Below, one piece after another: positions 49,003 through 58,857 of a DNA stretch of 64,000 nucleotides. Within the stretch, counting starts at the first letter, position 1. The number at the start of each line of letters is the position of its first letter. Under the pieces are notes generated by a model. It ran no database searches. It worked only from the letters and a program-made list of their open reading frames with translations, and was not told the DNA's origin. The position numbers were made by a program, and so were the translations under genes. Source of the stretch: UBA4877 sp002399285 (GTDB taxonomy: Bacteria; Bacillota; Thermoanaerobacteria; Thermoanaerobacterales; UBA4877); assembly GCA_036771835.1 (NCBI GenBank), contig DAIPGN010000005.1, forward strand, positions 62,001-126,000, in the 5' to 3' direction.

Positions 49003-51687
49003 ATGTTTAATGTTCTTGAAAAGATAGCAAACAGTTACAATGAACGGGAGATCAAGAAACTCCGGCCTATAGCTGACAAGGTCATGGGCATGGAGGATGA
49101 CATAAAAAAACTCAGCGATACGGATTTGAGGGCAAAGACAGAGGAGTTTAAGCGCAGGATATCCGGCGGCGAGTCCCTGGACGATATTTTACCGGAGGCT
49201 TTTGCCGTGGTAAGGGAAGCGTCTGACAGAACGCTGGGGATGAAACATTTCGCGGTACAGGTACTTGGCGGCATCGTGCTGCATCAGGGAAAGATCGCCG
49301 AGATGAAGACGGGAGAAGGAAAGACGCTGGTAGCGACGCTGCCCGCCTATCTCAATGCCCTGACGGGAAACGGAGTCCACATAGTCACGGTGAACGACTA
49401 TCTGGCAAAGCGTGACCGCGAATGGATGGGCAAGATATTTGAATTTCTTGGCCTGAGGGTCGGCCTTATTCAGCACGATATGGATGACGTCCTGAGAAAG
49501 GTCGCCTATTCTGCCGACATTACCTACGGCACTAACAACGAATATGGTTTTGACTACCTCAGGGACAACATGGTCATATACAAAAACCAGGCCGTCCAGA
49601 GGGGCCTTAGCTATGCCATAGTGGACGAGGTTGACAGCATACTCATAGACGAGGCCCGTACCCCGCTCATCATATCGGGCATGGGGACCGAGTCCACCGA
49701 TAAATACTATAAGGCTGACAAGTTTATAAGGACGCTGAAGCCAGACGACTATTCCATAGATGAAAAGGCGCATACCGCCGTCCTTACAGATTCCGGCGTG
49801 GGCAAGGCGGAGAGATATTTCGGCATAGAGAATCTGGCCGACATGGACAATATGGAGATAGATCACCATATCATCCAGGCCCTTAAGGCCCATACCCTCA
49901 TGAAGAGGGACACGGACTACATCGTCAAGGACGGAGAGGTAATAATAGTAGACGAGTTCACCGGAAGGCTTATGTTCGGCAGGAGATACAGCGACGGGCT
50001 CCACCAGGCTATAGAGGCCAAGGAGGGCGTCAAGATACAGAATGAGAACAAGACCCTGGCGACCATAACCTTCCAGAACTATTTCAGGATGTACGGCAAG
50101 CTTGCCGGTATGACCGGCACGGCCAAGACGGAAGAAAATGAATTCCGTGAGATATACGGCCTGGACGTCGTCGTGATACCTACCGACAGGCCGATGATAA
50201 GGGAAGATAATGCCGATGTGATATATAAGACGGTAAACGCCAAATACAACTCCATAATCGACGAAATTGCAGAGTGCTATGCCAAGGGGCAGCCTGTGCT
50301 GGTAGGCACCATATCCATTGAGAAATCGGAGATACTGAGCGGTCTGCTCAAAAAGAGGGGCATACCGCATCAGGTGCTGAACGCCAAATACCATGATAAG
50401 GAAGCTGAGATAATAGCCCAGGCAGGGAGAAAGGGCACCGTTACCATCGCCACAAATATGGCGGGACGCGGTACCGACATCATGCTGGGCGGCAATCCGG
50501 AGTTCCTTGCAAAGCGCAGTATGAGAGAGGCAGGCTTCGACGACGGGATAATAAGCGCGGCGTCGGGATATGCCAAGACGGAAGATCCCGAGATCTTGGA
50601 CGCCCGTCAGAAATATAAGGAGATATTTGAACAGGAAAAGAAAGCGTGCGACAGCGAACACGACGAGGTGGTCGCGCTGGGCGGACTGCACATCATCGGC
50701 TCGGAAAGGCATGAATCGCGGCGAATAGATAATCAGCTGCGCGGACGTTCGGGCAGGCAGGGAGACCCGGGCTCATCCAGGTTCTATGTATCACTGGAGG
50801 ATGACCTGATGCGGCTGTTCGGCTCGGAGAAGGTGATGGGCGTTATGGATTCCCTGGGCGTCGAGGAGGATATGCCGCTGGAGAACAACGTCCTGACAAA
50901 GCAGATAGAGAGCGCCCAGAAAAAGGTCGAGGGCAACAATTTTGATATGAGGAAGAGAGTGCTGCAGTTCGACGACGTCATGAACAAGCAGCGCGAGGTC
51001 ATATACGGCGAAAGGAAAAAGGTGCTGGACGAGGAAAATCTGAGGGAGAACATTATATCCATGGTCGAAGCCATAACTGACGAGGCCATAGAGATATATA
51101 CCGAGAACAGCAAATATCCCGAGGAATGGGACTACGACGGCCTCTTCAATCATCTCGAGCATTACTTCCTGCCCAAGGACAGCATAGTTGTTGAGAACAA
51201 GGAAGAGGTGACCAAAGAGGACCTGAAGGACACCATAATGGGAGTAGCCGAAAAGGGATATCAGAAAAAGGAAGAGGAGATCGGCGAGACCAACATGCGG
51301 GAGCTGGAAAGGGTAGTGCTGCTGCGGTATATCGACTCAAAGTGGATGGATCATATAGACGCCATGGATGACCTGAGGGACGGCATAGGGCTCAGGGCTT
51401 ACGGCCAGGCCGATCCCGTGAAGGAGTACCAGAAGGAAGGCTTCAACATGTTCCAGGACCTCATAAGCAGTATACAGGAGGATACGGTCAAGACGCTCTA
51501 TCATTTGTCCCTGCAAAAAGAGGCGCCTAAGCGGGAACAGGTCATAAAACCGCAGAAGGACAACTCCGTACCCCAGGAGCCTGTAAAAAACACGGATAAA
51601 AAGATAGGAAGAAACGATCCATGCCCGTGCGGCAGCGGTAAAAAGTATAAAAACTGCTGCGGCAGGGATATAAAAAATGCCATATAA
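49003..51687 (+). CDS. secA: Preprotein translocase ATPase SecA
   Basis: The 894-residue motor drives proteins through SecYEG. Visible features in order are the Walker A MKTGEGKT near residue 100, VDEVDSILIDEART near 205 (DEAD-type box), the cross-linking domain, GRGTDIMLGG near 487, the IRSGRQGDPG-like LRGRSGRQGDPG near 577, and the C-terminal zinc tail CPCGSGKKYKNCC that binds SecB or ribosomes. ATG 49003 has AAGGTG six bases upstream. prfB follows after 14 bases, the usual Firmicutes order. Confidence 0.96.
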   Translation: MFNVLEKIANSYNEREIKKLRPIADKVMGMEDDIKKLSDTDLRAKTEEFKRRISGGESLDDILPEAFAVVREASDRTLGMKHFAVQVLGGIVLHQGKIAEMKTGEGKTLVATLPAYLNALTGNGVHIVTVNDYLAKRDREWMGKIFEFLGLRVGLIQHDMDDVLRKVAYSADITYGTNNEYGFDYLRDNMVIYKNQAVQRGLSYAIVDEVDSILIDEARTPLIISGMGTESTDKYYKADKFIRTLKPDDYSIDEKAHTAVLTDSGVGKAERYFGIENLADMDNMEIDHHIIQALKAHTLMKRDTDYIVKDGEVIIVDEFTGRLMFGRRYSDGLHQAIEAKEGVKIQNENKTLATITFQNYFRMYGKLAGMTGTAKTEENEFREIYGLDVVVIPTDRPMIREDNADVIYKTVNAKYNSIIDEIAECYAKGQPVLVGTISIEKSEILSGLLKKRGIPHQVLNAKYHDKEAEIIAQAGRKGTVTIATNMAGRGTDIMLGGNPEFLAKRSMREAGFDDGIISAASGYAKTEDPEILDARQKYKEIFEQEKKACDSEHDEVVALGGLHIIGSERHESRRIDNQLRGRSGRQGDPGSSRFYVSLEDDLMRLFGSEKVMGVMDSLGVEEDMPLENNVLTKQIESAQKKVEGNNFDMRKRVLQFDDVMNKQREVIYGERKKVLDEENLRENIISMVEAITDEAIEIYTENSKYPEEWDYDGLFNHLEHYFLPKDSIVVENKEEVTKEDLKDTIMGVAEKGYQKKEEEIGETNMRELERVVLLRYIDSKWMDHIDAMDDLRDGIGLRAYGQADPVKEYQKEGFNMFQDLISSIQEDTVKTLYHLSLQKEAPKREQVIKPQKDNSVPQEPVKNTDKKIGRNDPCPCGSGKKYKNCCGRDIKNAI

Positions 51688-51701
51688 GGGAGTTGATCGA
51701 T

Positions 51702-52818
51702 TTGCTGCAGGATTATAAATTATTGATAGACAAACTGCGGGGAGATATAGACGAAATGGGTGTTTCACTTTGACGTCGCCGGAGCCGGCAAGGAAATAAA
51801 GGAGCTGGAGGCGCAGATGTCGAAGCCCGGCTTTTGGGATGATCCTTCCAAATCCCAAAAAGTGAATAAGAGGCTGAAGCATCTCAAAAATAAGATCGGC
51901 GAGTATGACGAACTGGATAGGGAATGGGAGGACCTCCTTGCTCTTGTGGACCTTGGCTTAGAGGAAAATGAGGAGAGCCTTGAGGGAGAAGTGAAGGAGT
52001 ACTACGACGCATTTAAGGAAAAACTGGAGGGTCTTCGCATAAAGACGCTGCTCGGCGGCAAATACGACACCAACAACGCCATAGTCATGCTGCATTCGGG
52101 AGCGGGCGGCACGGAGGCCCAGGACTGGGTGGAAATGCTTTACCGCATGTACACCAAATGGGCGGAGAAGAAGGAGTATCCCGTGGAGGTGCTCGATGAA
52201 CTCCCCGGCGAAGAGGCCGGAATAAAGAGCATCACCTTCCGGGTCACCGGCGATTATGCATACGGCTATCTCAAGGCGGAGAAGGGCGTACACCGGCTGG
52301 TGAGGATATCTCCCTTCGATGCTGCGGCCAGACGCCATACCTCGTTCGCCATGGTGGAGGTGCTGCCCGAACTGGAAGACGACGAGGGGCTGGACATACG
52401 GCCGGAGGATCTCAGGATAGACACCTACAGGTCCAGCGGCGCCGGAGGACAGCATGTAAATAAGACGGAGTCGGCCATAAGGATCACCCATCTGCCCACG
52501 GGCATCGTGGTCACCTGCCAGAACGAGAGGTCGCAGATCTCCAACAGGGAGACGGCGATGAACATGCTCAAGGCAAAGCTGCTGGAGATCAAGGAGCGCG
52601 AGAGGCTGGAAAAGGTAAGCGAGATCAAGGGCGAGTACAAGGAAATAGGATGGGGCAGCCAGATACGTTCCTATGTCTTCAATCCATACAGCATGGTGAA
52701 GGACCATAGGACCGGCGTCGAGGTAGGAAGCACGCAAAAGGTCATGGACGGAGACATAGATGTGTTCATAGACGCCTATCTCAAGATGGAGAAGGGCATA
52801 AAGCTCACCGAGCGCTAA
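51702..52818 (+). CDS. prfB: Peptide chain release factor 2, expressed through a programmed +1 frameshift
   Basis: Translation starts at TTG 51702 (AAGGGAG nine bases upstream), reads 23 codons to CTT at 51768-51770 and meets TGA at 51771-51773. A +1 slip on CTT-TGA-C gives continuous reading from GAC 51772 into the main frame, for a product of 371 residues. SPFDAAARRHTSF (codon-recognition region) and the GGQ catalytic motif (SSGAGGQHVNK) are intact. RF2 recognises UGA and UAA, so low RF2 favours the shift and makes more RF2. The usual Shine-Dalgarno-like AGGGGG three bases before CTT is missing; only GGGTG, farther upstream, is present. Confidence 0.95.
51765..51774 (+). promoter_or_regulatory. 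RF2 recoding site
   Basis: TCACTTTGAC includes the slippery CTT followed by in-frame TGA and C, the conserved RF2 autoregulatory context. Confidence 0.92.
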
Positions 52819-52875
52819 GGCCCGGCCGGTTTTAAATGTATACAGTATTTTCAGGATGACAGTTGATATAAAGGG

Positions 52876-52909
52876 CGCAGCCGGTCATAGGTATCGCAGA
52901 CCGGCTGCG
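52876..52909. repeat. Perfect 11-bp inverted repeat between prfB and the C26 hydrolase gene
   Basis: CGCAGCCGGTC and GACCGGCTGCG enclose a 12-base loop, and GGGC/GCCC pairing may extend it. No T-run follows in either direction. It may slow or end secA-prfB transcription or be a protein-binding site. Confidence 0.55.
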
Positions 52910-52972
52910 AATGCCCGCTGTGATCATTCATGGGTTTTGTATTAAACTGAATAATTCGGAAGGGGGAGATTT

Positions 52973-53692
52973 ATGAAACCTGTCATAGGTGTGGAGACAA
53001 GTTTAAACTATAGGGAAAACCTTTTTCAGGTACATAATTTTTATGTGGAGGCCGTAGCGGAGGCCGGAGGCGTCCCGCTGCTGATCGCACCCCAGCAGGA
53101 CGGAGGGTATGCGTCGGAGATAATAGGCAGGCTGGACGGGATATTGATAACCGGAGGCGGAGACGTCGACCCACGGTGTTTCAATGAGGAGAATACGGGA
53201 TTGAGCAAGGGCATGTCCCGGGAGAGGGATATTACCGAGACGCAGCTCATCAAGGCCGCCGTCGGATTGGATATGCCCATACTCGGCATATGCAGGGGAT
53301 GCCAGATGATCAACGTGGTGCTTGGGGGAGACCTGTATCAGGACATATCCTTAAAGCAGGGCACATCAAATCATAATCAGGACGGGGACATACCGGGATG
53401 GTATCCCTATCATGACATAAGGATAGAGCAAGAATCCATCATGTACGGCATATTCGGGAAGAAGACGATAGGCGTGAACAGCTATCATCATCAGGCGGTA
53501 AAGAATCCCGCCAAGGGGCTTAGGGTCACCGCATCGTCCGAGGACGATATAATAGAGGCGATAGAGGGGACGGAGAACTCCTTTATCTTAGGGGTACAGT
53601 TCCATCCTGAAAAGATGTTTCATAATGACAGAAGTTTTCTTGCCGTATTTGAGGCGCTTATAAATGCAGCCAAAATCAAGGAGGCCATATGA
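52973..53692 (+). CDS. Class I glutamine-amidotransferase-like hydrolase (peptidase C26, PuuD-like)
   Basis: The 239-residue enzyme has the nucleophile in LGICRGCQMIN near residue 104 and the histidine-glutamate pair in VQFHPE near 206. Its close relatives cleave gamma-glutamyl amides such as gamma-glutamyl-GABA. GITITGGGDV-like ILITGGGDVDPR near 60 is typical. GGAAGGGGGAG lies before the ATG. The stop overlaps the asparaginase start, so both act in one unit that releases amide or gamma-glutamyl nitrogen. Confidence 0.87.
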   Translation: MKPVIGVETSLNYRENLFQVHNFYVEAVAEAGGVPLLIAPQQDGGYASEIIGRLDGILITGGGDVDPRCFNEENTGLSKGMSRERDITETQLIKAAVGLDMPILGICRGCQMINVVLGGDLYQDISLKQGTSNHNQDGDIPGWYPYHDIRIEQESIMYGIFGKKTIGVNSYHHQAVKNPAKGLRVTASSEDDIIEAIEGTENSFILGVQFHPEKMFHNDRSFLAVFEALINAAKIKEAI

Positions 53693-54699
53693 TGTCGGAG
53701 AAGCTCGTTTTAGTGTACCGCGGTGATCTCGCGGAGAAGATACACAGGGGGGATATGGCGGTGGCGGATGCCGGCGGACGCGTTACAGCGTCTGTGGGCG
53801 ATATAGGCAAGAGCAGCTATATGAGGTCTGCGGCCAAGCCGGTACAGGCGGTAAACGTTGTCCTGAGCGGGGCCTTGGAAGAATATGGGCTTACGGATAA
53901 GGAACTGGCTATAATATGCGCTTCTCACCGCGGCGATGAGGAACACGTCGAGACCGTGAACGGCATACTGACCAAGCTGGGACTGGACAGATCCTATCTG
54001 AAATGCGGCGTCTTAAGACCGCTGGATGAAAAGAGAGCATTCAAGATGCTCAGGGACGGCAAGGAGTTTGACGAGGTCACCTGCGACTGCTCGGGCAAAC
54101 ATTCGGGTATGCTGGCGGCGTGTCTCAAGAAGGGATATCCTCTGGAGAGCTATACCGACCCCGGACATCCTCTGCAGAGGGAGATACTCAAGATGATGTC
54201 GCTGTTTTCAGGAGTGCGCGAGGAGGAGATAACCATAGGCGTCGACGGCTGCGGGGTCCCGGTGTTCGGCATGCCCGTGTACAATATGGCGCTGGCCTTC
54301 GCCAATATGGCCGATCCCTCGCGGCTGCCGGACGACGTCGGTGCGGCTGCGTGCAGGATAGTGAACGCCATGGTCACCTATCCGGAGATGGTCTCGGGAG
54401 AGAACGGCTTTGATACGCTGCTCATGAGGGCCGCCAAGGGGAGGCTGTTCTGCAAGATGGGCGCGGACGGCGTCTTCTGTGTGGGCCTGAGGGACAAGGG
54501 ATGGGGCCTGGCCGTCAAGATAGAGGATGGCGACTCTCCGGCGTCTTACTGTGCGGTATGCGAGGCGCTCTGTCAACTGGGTGTCCTCAGCGAACAGGCG
54601 GCGGAGGAATTGAAATCATTCCATCACAGGATCGTATATAATAATCATAAGGTCGCGGTGGGCAGGTATGAGCCTTGCTTCAAGTTGAATATATATTAA
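53692..54699 (+). CDS. L-asparaginase, Rhizobium-type (asparaginase II family)
   Basis: This protein of 335 residues belongs to the thermolabile asparaginase family, unrelated in fold to the bacterial type I/II enzymes. MRSAAKPVQAVNV near residue 43, the central CDCSGKHSGML near 145 with the catalytic Ser-Lys region and a cysteine, GVDGCGVPVFG near 182, and KMGADGVFCVGL near 253 are conserved. It hydrolyses asparagine to aspartate and ammonia. Two adjacent ATG codons (53689 and 53692) lie at the overlapping stop of the preceding gene; either is possible. Confidence 0.88.
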   Translation: MSEKLVLVYRGDLAEKIHRGDMAVADAGGRVTASVGDIGKSSYMRSAAKPVQAVNVVLSGALEEYGLTDKELAIICASHRGDEEHVETVNGILTKLGLDRSYLKCGVLRPLDEKRAFKMLRDGKEFDEVTCDCSGKHSGMLAACLKKGYPLESYTDPGHPLQREILKMMSLFSGVREEEITIGVDGCGVPVFGMPVYNMALAFANMADPSRLPDDVGAAACRIVNAMVTYPEMVSGENGFDTLLMRAAKGRLFCKMGADGVFCVGLRDKGWGLAVKIEDGDSPASYCAVCEALCQLGVLSEQAAEELKSFHHRIVYNNHKVAVGRYEPCFKLNIY

Positions 54700-54796
54700 T
54701 TGTCAAGCCGTGACATTCTCGCGGTCTGGGTTTCATTAGCAGTGCGTATAATGTATAATGTACTAATGAGATAAAGAGCAGGAAGGGGGAATACAG

Positions 54797-55951
54797 ATGC
54801 TTTTATTGAAGAACGGCAATGTGCATACCATGGCCGGAGAAGTTATAGAGGGCGGGGACGTCCTTATAAACGAAGGCAGGGTACAGGAGGTAGGCCGCAA
54901 TTTGAGCGGCAGCGGAGCAGAGGTACTGGATGTGACCGGCAAGTTCGTGATGCCGGGGATAATCGATGCCCACAGCCATCTGGGCATGTGGGAGGACGCC
55001 ATGGGTTTCGAGGGCGACGACGGAAACGAGGAGACCGATCCCGTGACGCCGGGACTCCGGGCGATAGATGGGATAAATCCCATGGACCGGTGTTTTGAGG
55101 ATGCCTACCGCGGCGGAGTTACGGCGGCCGTGACCGGGCCGGGCAGCGCCAACGTCATAGGAGGGCTCTTCACCGCCGTAAAGACCTACGGCAAAAGAGT
55201 GGACGACATGATCATAAAGGACCCCGTCGCGCTCAAGGTAGCCTTTGGCGAAAATCCCAAAACGGTATACGGCGGCGAGCAAAAGAAGACGCCGCGGACG
55301 CGGATGGCCATAGCCGGCATATTGAGGGAAGAGCTGACCAAGGCTAAGGAGTACATGGAAGGAAGGGCAAAACCCAAGGAGGAAGACCGGCCCGACTTCG
55401 ATATGGGCATGGAGGCGATAGCCAAGGTCCTGAGGAGAGAAATACCCCTGAAGGCGCATGCGCATAGGGCCGACGATATCTTCACCGCCATAAGGATAGC
55501 CAAGGAATTCGACGTAAGGCTGACTCTCGATCACTGCACCGAGGGGCACCTGATCGTGGACTATCTCAAGCAGGAAGGATATCCCTGCATAGTGGGCCCG
55601 TCGCTGACCGACAGGTCCAAAATAGAACTCAAGAACCTGTCCTTTAAAACCCCGGGCATACTTTCAAAGGCCGGCCTGACCGTCGCCATAATGACCGATC
55701 ATCCGGTGATCCCGCTGCAGTACATAACGCTGTGCGCATCCCTCGCCGTAAGGGAGGGCATGGATGAGGCGGAGGCGCTCAGGGCAATAACCATAAACCC
55801 GGCGAAGATCGCGGGCATAGACGGCAGAGTAGGCAGCATAGAGGCAGGCAAGGACGCCGACGTAGCCATATTTGACGGAAATCCGCTGGATATACGCAAC
55901 AGATGCTACGCCACCGTCATTAACGGCGCGGTTATATACAAGAGAGACTGA
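54797..55951 (+). CDS. Metal-dependent amidohydrolase (imidazolonepropionase-like)
   Basis: This 384-residue protein of the amidohydrolase superfamily has the metal ligands DAHSHLGMWED near residue 56 (H-x-H), later histidines in KAHAHRADD near 222 and LDHCTEGH near 248, and the catalytic aspartate in MTDHPVIPL near 300. The C-terminal GSIEAGKDADVAIFDGNP is the usual end. It could act on cyclic amides or dipeptides. GGAAGGGGG precedes the ATG. It stands alone between the asparaginase gene and a perfect palindromic terminator; tandem TATAAT boxes near 54750 have no good -35. Confidence 0.8.
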   Translation: MLLLKNGNVHTMAGEVIEGGDVLINEGRVQEVGRNLSGSGAEVLDVTGKFVMPGIIDAHSHLGMWEDAMGFEGDDGNEETDPVTPGLRAIDGINPMDRCFEDAYRGGVTAAVTGPGSANVIGGLFTAVKTYGKRVDDMIIKDPVALKVAFGENPKTVYGGEQKKTPRTRMAIAGILREELTKAKEYMEGRAKPKEEDRPDFDMGMEAIAKVLRREIPLKAHAHRADDIFTAIRIAKEFDVRLTLDHCTEGHLIVDYLKQEGYPCIVGPSLTDRSKIELKNLSFKTPGILSKAGLTVAIMTDHPVIPLQYITLCASLAVREGMDEAEALRAITINPAKIAGIDGRVGSIEAGKDADVAIFDGNPLDIRNRCYATVINGAVIYKRD

Positions 55952-55952
55952 T

Positions 55953-55994
55953 ATTTCCGCCCATATAAATTTATATGGGCGGAAATTTTATCTT
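55953..55994 (+). terminator. Terminator made of a perfect 34-bp palindrome
   Basis: The stretch from ATTTCCGCCCATATAAA onward (55953-55986) is perfectly self-complementary, followed by TTTATCTT. Confidence 0.85.
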
Positions 55995-56022
55995 GAGTAT
56001 TATAGCAAAAATATTGTAGAAT
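55993..56022 (+). promoter_or_regulatory. Promoter of yloU-fakA-degV
   Basis: TTGAGT (55993-55998) and TAGAAT (56017-56022) are 18 bp apart, 30 bp before the first start codon. Confidence 0.5.
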
Positions 56023-56051
56023 ATATAAAAGAGTATCTAGGAGGTGTTATT

Positions 56052-56396
56052 ATGCCGCAGATTACACCGCTGGGCAAGGTGGACATTTCAGACGAGGTAA
56101 TAGAACAGATAGCCGGCGCAGCCGCGTCGGATATATACGGCGTGAAGAATATGGTGAGTAAAAAGACGAAGGATGCTTTAAGCGAACTCATGGGCAGAGA
56201 GAACCCCGCAAAGGGCGTGATAGTAGCCAAGGGCGACGAAGGACTGACGATCAGCATCCATATAATGATGGACTATGGTGTTAATATGCAGGCGGTAGGC
56301 AACAATATTATCGAAAGAGTAAAATACACTGTGGAAGAAATGACCGGGGAAATGGTGAACAAGGTCATTATTAATATAGACGGCGTGATCGCATGA
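56052..56396 (+). CDS. Asp23/Gls24 family protein (YloU-like)
   Basis: This protein has 114 residues and the Asp23 pattern: GKVDISDEVIEQIAGAAASDIYGV in the N-terminal part and VNMQAVGNNIIERVKYTVEEMTG near 80. The function is not fully known; in Firmicutes it is regularly found before the fatty acid kinase gene, as here, and the family is linked to the cell envelope. AGGAGGTG precedes the ATG at 56052. Confidence 0.88.
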   Translation: MPQITPLGKVDISDEVIEQIAGAAASDIYGVKNMVSKKTKDALSELMGRENPAKGVIVAKGDEGLTISIHIMMDYGVNMQAVGNNIIERVKYTVEEMTGEMVNKVIINIDGVIA

Positions 56397-56412
56397 AGGG
56401 GGTTCCTCATAC

Positions 56413-57969
56413 TTGATAAATGCTAAAGAATTCAGAAGACTTATGGAGGGAGCTCTCAGAGGGCTCTCTAAAAACAGGGAATATATCAATTCTCTGAATG
56501 TTTTTCCGGTGCCCGACGGGGATACCGGGTCAAATATGCTGGCGACGCTGGACAGAGCTGTGGCGGAGGTGAGGAAGTGCGGGGGCGGCGCTCCCGTATC
56601 CGACCTTGCCGAAGCGGCTGCTTTCGGTTCTCTCATGGGCGCAAGGGGGAACTCCGGGGTAATACTGTCCCAGCTGCTGCGGGGTTTTGCGGACGGATGC
56701 AAGGGCAAAAGCGAGCTGGACACGAAGGATTTCACAGTCGCCATAGACAGCGCGGTGAGGAAGGCATACAAAGCCGTGAATAAGCCTGTCGAGGGTACGA
56801 TGCTCACGGTAGCCAAGGAGACCGCATCCAAGGCCAGAAGTTTATCCGGCGAAACGGATGACGAGAGGTTCCTCATGGGTTTATTGGAGGCAGCAAAAAA
56901 GGCGTCTTCCAATACTCCGACCAAACTTAAGGTACTGCGGGATGCCGGCGTCATCGATTCCGGCGGAGAGGGACTTGTGGTGATGATAAGAGGCATGCTT
57001 GATACCGGGGACATTGAGGATACCGAGGTCAAAGGCACGGTATCCGATGCCGGCGAGTACAACCCGGATATCAAATATACCTATTGCACGGAGCTGATAA
57101 TAAACGCGGATGAGGATAAGGTGCCATATCTTAAGGGAAGGCTGACGCGTCTGGGAGACTCCATGATCATAGCCGGCAGCGGGAACATCGTCAAGCTGCA
57201 TATCCATACCAACGAACCCGGCAAGGTCATAGACATATCCAAGGCATTGGGCGAGCTCTATGATATAAAGATAGACAATATGAGAAGGCAGCACAGGGAG
57301 ACGCTTTTTAAGGAGATGCTTCCCTATGGGTTTGTGGTGGTGGCCGAGGGCGGCGGATTCATAGATATGTATGAAAACATAGAAAACGTGTCGGTGGTGA
57401 AGGGGGGCATAACCTCCAATCCCAGCGTGGAAGAGCTGAAATCCGCTGCGGAGGGCCTGGCCGCCCGCGACGTATATATTTTCCCGGGCAATAAAAATAT
57501 TGTCCTGACGGCGCAGAAGGTAAAGGAACTTTCAGCCGCGACGATACATGTGCTGCCAACGCAGTCCATCCCCGAGGCCGCCGTGGCCATGGCCGTATTC
57601 GATCCCGAGGGAAGCGCCGGGCAGAACGAGCCGAAAATGCTCAAGGCGTTGAGGGAAGTGACCATAGGCAGCGTCGCTCCGGCGGCAAAGGCCGCGAATA
57701 TGAACGGATACAAGATAAAGAAGGGCGATTACCTTGCGGTGATAGGCAAGGATGTGGCGTGGAGGGCGGATACGGGCATCGAGGCGCTCTTCCTGCTGTT
57801 GGGCAGCATGATCGACGGCAGGGAGTCGTATGTGACCATATACACTGCTTCAAAGGAAACCAATGGGGACATACGGCGAGAGATCGACGAAAAATATCCC
57901 GGGGTTGAGATCGCAGTCGAGTACGGCGGCCAACCTCTATACGACTATATCGTATGTAAGGAGAGCTGA
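56413..57969 (+). CDS. fakA: Fatty acid kinase catalytic subunit FakA (DAK2 domain, YloV-like)
   Basis: The 518-residue kinase has an N-terminal DAK2 (dihydroxyacetone-kinase-like) ATP domain with NVFPVPDGDTGSNML near residue 28, ARGNSGVILSQLL near 78 and a later SGGEGLV near 183, plus a C-terminal FakA-type domain. It phosphorylates fatty acids held by FakB (DegV) proteins so that exogenous fatty acids enter phospholipids. The start is TTG 56413 with AAGGGG ten bases upstream. The degV gene follows after two bases. Confidence 0.9.
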   Translation: MINAKEFRRLMEGALRGLSKNREYINSLNVFPVPDGDTGSNMLATLDRAVAEVRKCGGGAPVSDLAEAAAFGSLMGARGNSGVILSQLLRGFADGCKGKSELDTKDFTVAIDSAVRKAYKAVNKPVEGTMLTVAKETASKARSLSGETDDERFLMGLLEAAKKASSNTPTKLKVLRDAGVIDSGGEGLVVMIRGMLDTGDIEDTEVKGTVSDAGEYNPDIKYTYCTELIINADEDKVPYLKGRLTRLGDSMIIAGSGNIVKLHIHTNEPGKVIDISKALGELYDIKIDNMRRQHRETLFKEMLPYGFVVVAEGGGFIDMYENIENVSVVKGGITSNPSVEELKSAAEGLAARDVYIFPGNKNIVLTAQKVKELSAATIHVLPTQSIPEAAVAMAVFDPEGSAGQNEPKMLKALREVTIGSVAPAAKAANMNGYKIKKGDYLAVIGKDVAWRADTGIEALFLLLGSMIDGRESYVTIYTASKETNGDIRREIDEKYPGVEIAVEYGGQPLYDYIVCKES

Positions 57970-57971
57970 TA

Positions 57972-58814
57972 ATGAGCATTTGTATTGTGACGGACAGTTG
58001 TGCAGATCTGCCTGAGGAAATAGTAAACAGTACTAAAAATTTGACTGTCGCTCCGCTAATAGCCGTCTTTGGCGACAAGACGTACAGGGACGGAGTAGAT
58101 ATAAAGCCGCCGGATTTTTATAAGCTGCAGGCGCAGTCAAAGGAATTGCCTTCTACGGGCATGGTCACGCCCGGTTATTTCACCGATCTTTTTGCCGGGT
58201 TGCTAAAAGAGTATGACGCCGTCATCGCCCTGCTCTTTTCTTCCAAGCTGAGCGGGACGTATAATTCGGCCCTCGCCGCTAAGGACGGCTTTCCCGGAAA
58301 GGATATCACGGTGGTCGATTCCAGGGGCGGCACCCTTGGGGAGGGCCTTATGGCCTTAAGGGCCGCGCGCATGGCCGGACAGGGAGCGTCTAAAGTGGAG
58401 ATCTTAAAGGAATTGGACCGTATGGTATCGGGCATGCAGTATATGCTGGTGTTGGGCACGCTGGATTATCTGCACAAGGGAGGCAGACTTTCGGCATCCC
58501 AGAAGATAATCGGTAACATACTCAATATAAAGCCCATATTGAATTTAGTGGATGGAGAGATAAAGGTGATCGACCGGGCCCGGGGAAAGAAAAAGGCCTT
58601 TCAATGGATCGTCGATTACATCAAAGGCCTTGATATTGACCTTAAAGGACAGACGATAGGTATAAATCATACCAATTGCGTTGAGGACGCCGATGAACTG
58701 GAGAGGCTGATAAGGGAAAATTTCAAGGTAGGCGAGTTAATAAGGTCGCAGGTAGGAGCCGTGGTGGGTACCCACGCGGGACCGGATGCGCTGGGGATCT
58801 ATTTTGTGAAATAG
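57972..58814 (+). CDS. DegV-family fatty-acid-binding protein (FakB-like)
   Basis: This 280-residue protein shows the DegV fold markers: VTDSCADLPEEIV near residue 5, the STGMVTPGYF loop near 59, SSKLSGTYNSA near 92 (lipid carboxylate contacts) and YLHKGGRLS near 170. It binds a fatty acid and presents it to FakA, encoded directly upstream. Good spacing to an in-frame ATG supports the start. A terminator shared with the opposing sigma-like gene follows. Confidence 0.9.
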   Translation: MSICIVTDSCADLPEEIVNSTKNLTVAPLIAVFGDKTYRDGVDIKPPDFYKLQAQSKELPSTGMVTPGYFTDLFAGLLKEYDAVIALLFSSKLSGTYNSALAAKDGFPGKDITVVDSRGGTLGEGLMALRAARMAGQGASKVEILKELDRMVSGMQYMLVLGTLDYLHKGGRLSASQKIIGNILNIKPILNLVDGEIKVIDRARGKKKAFQWIVDYIKGLDIDLKGQTIGINHTNCVEDADELERLIRENFKVGELIRSQVGAVVGTHAGPDALGIYFVK

Positions 58815-58825
58815 AGTATAAGATA

Positions 58826-58857
58826 AAAGGGGCACGGCCTGGCCGTGTCCCTTTAAC
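58826..58857. terminator. Bidirectional terminator between degV and the sigma-like gene
   Basis: AAAGGGGCACGGC (58826-58838) and GCCGTGTCCCTTT (58842-58854) form a 13-bp stem with one G-T pair. Short T-runs lie on both sides. Confidence 0.8.
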
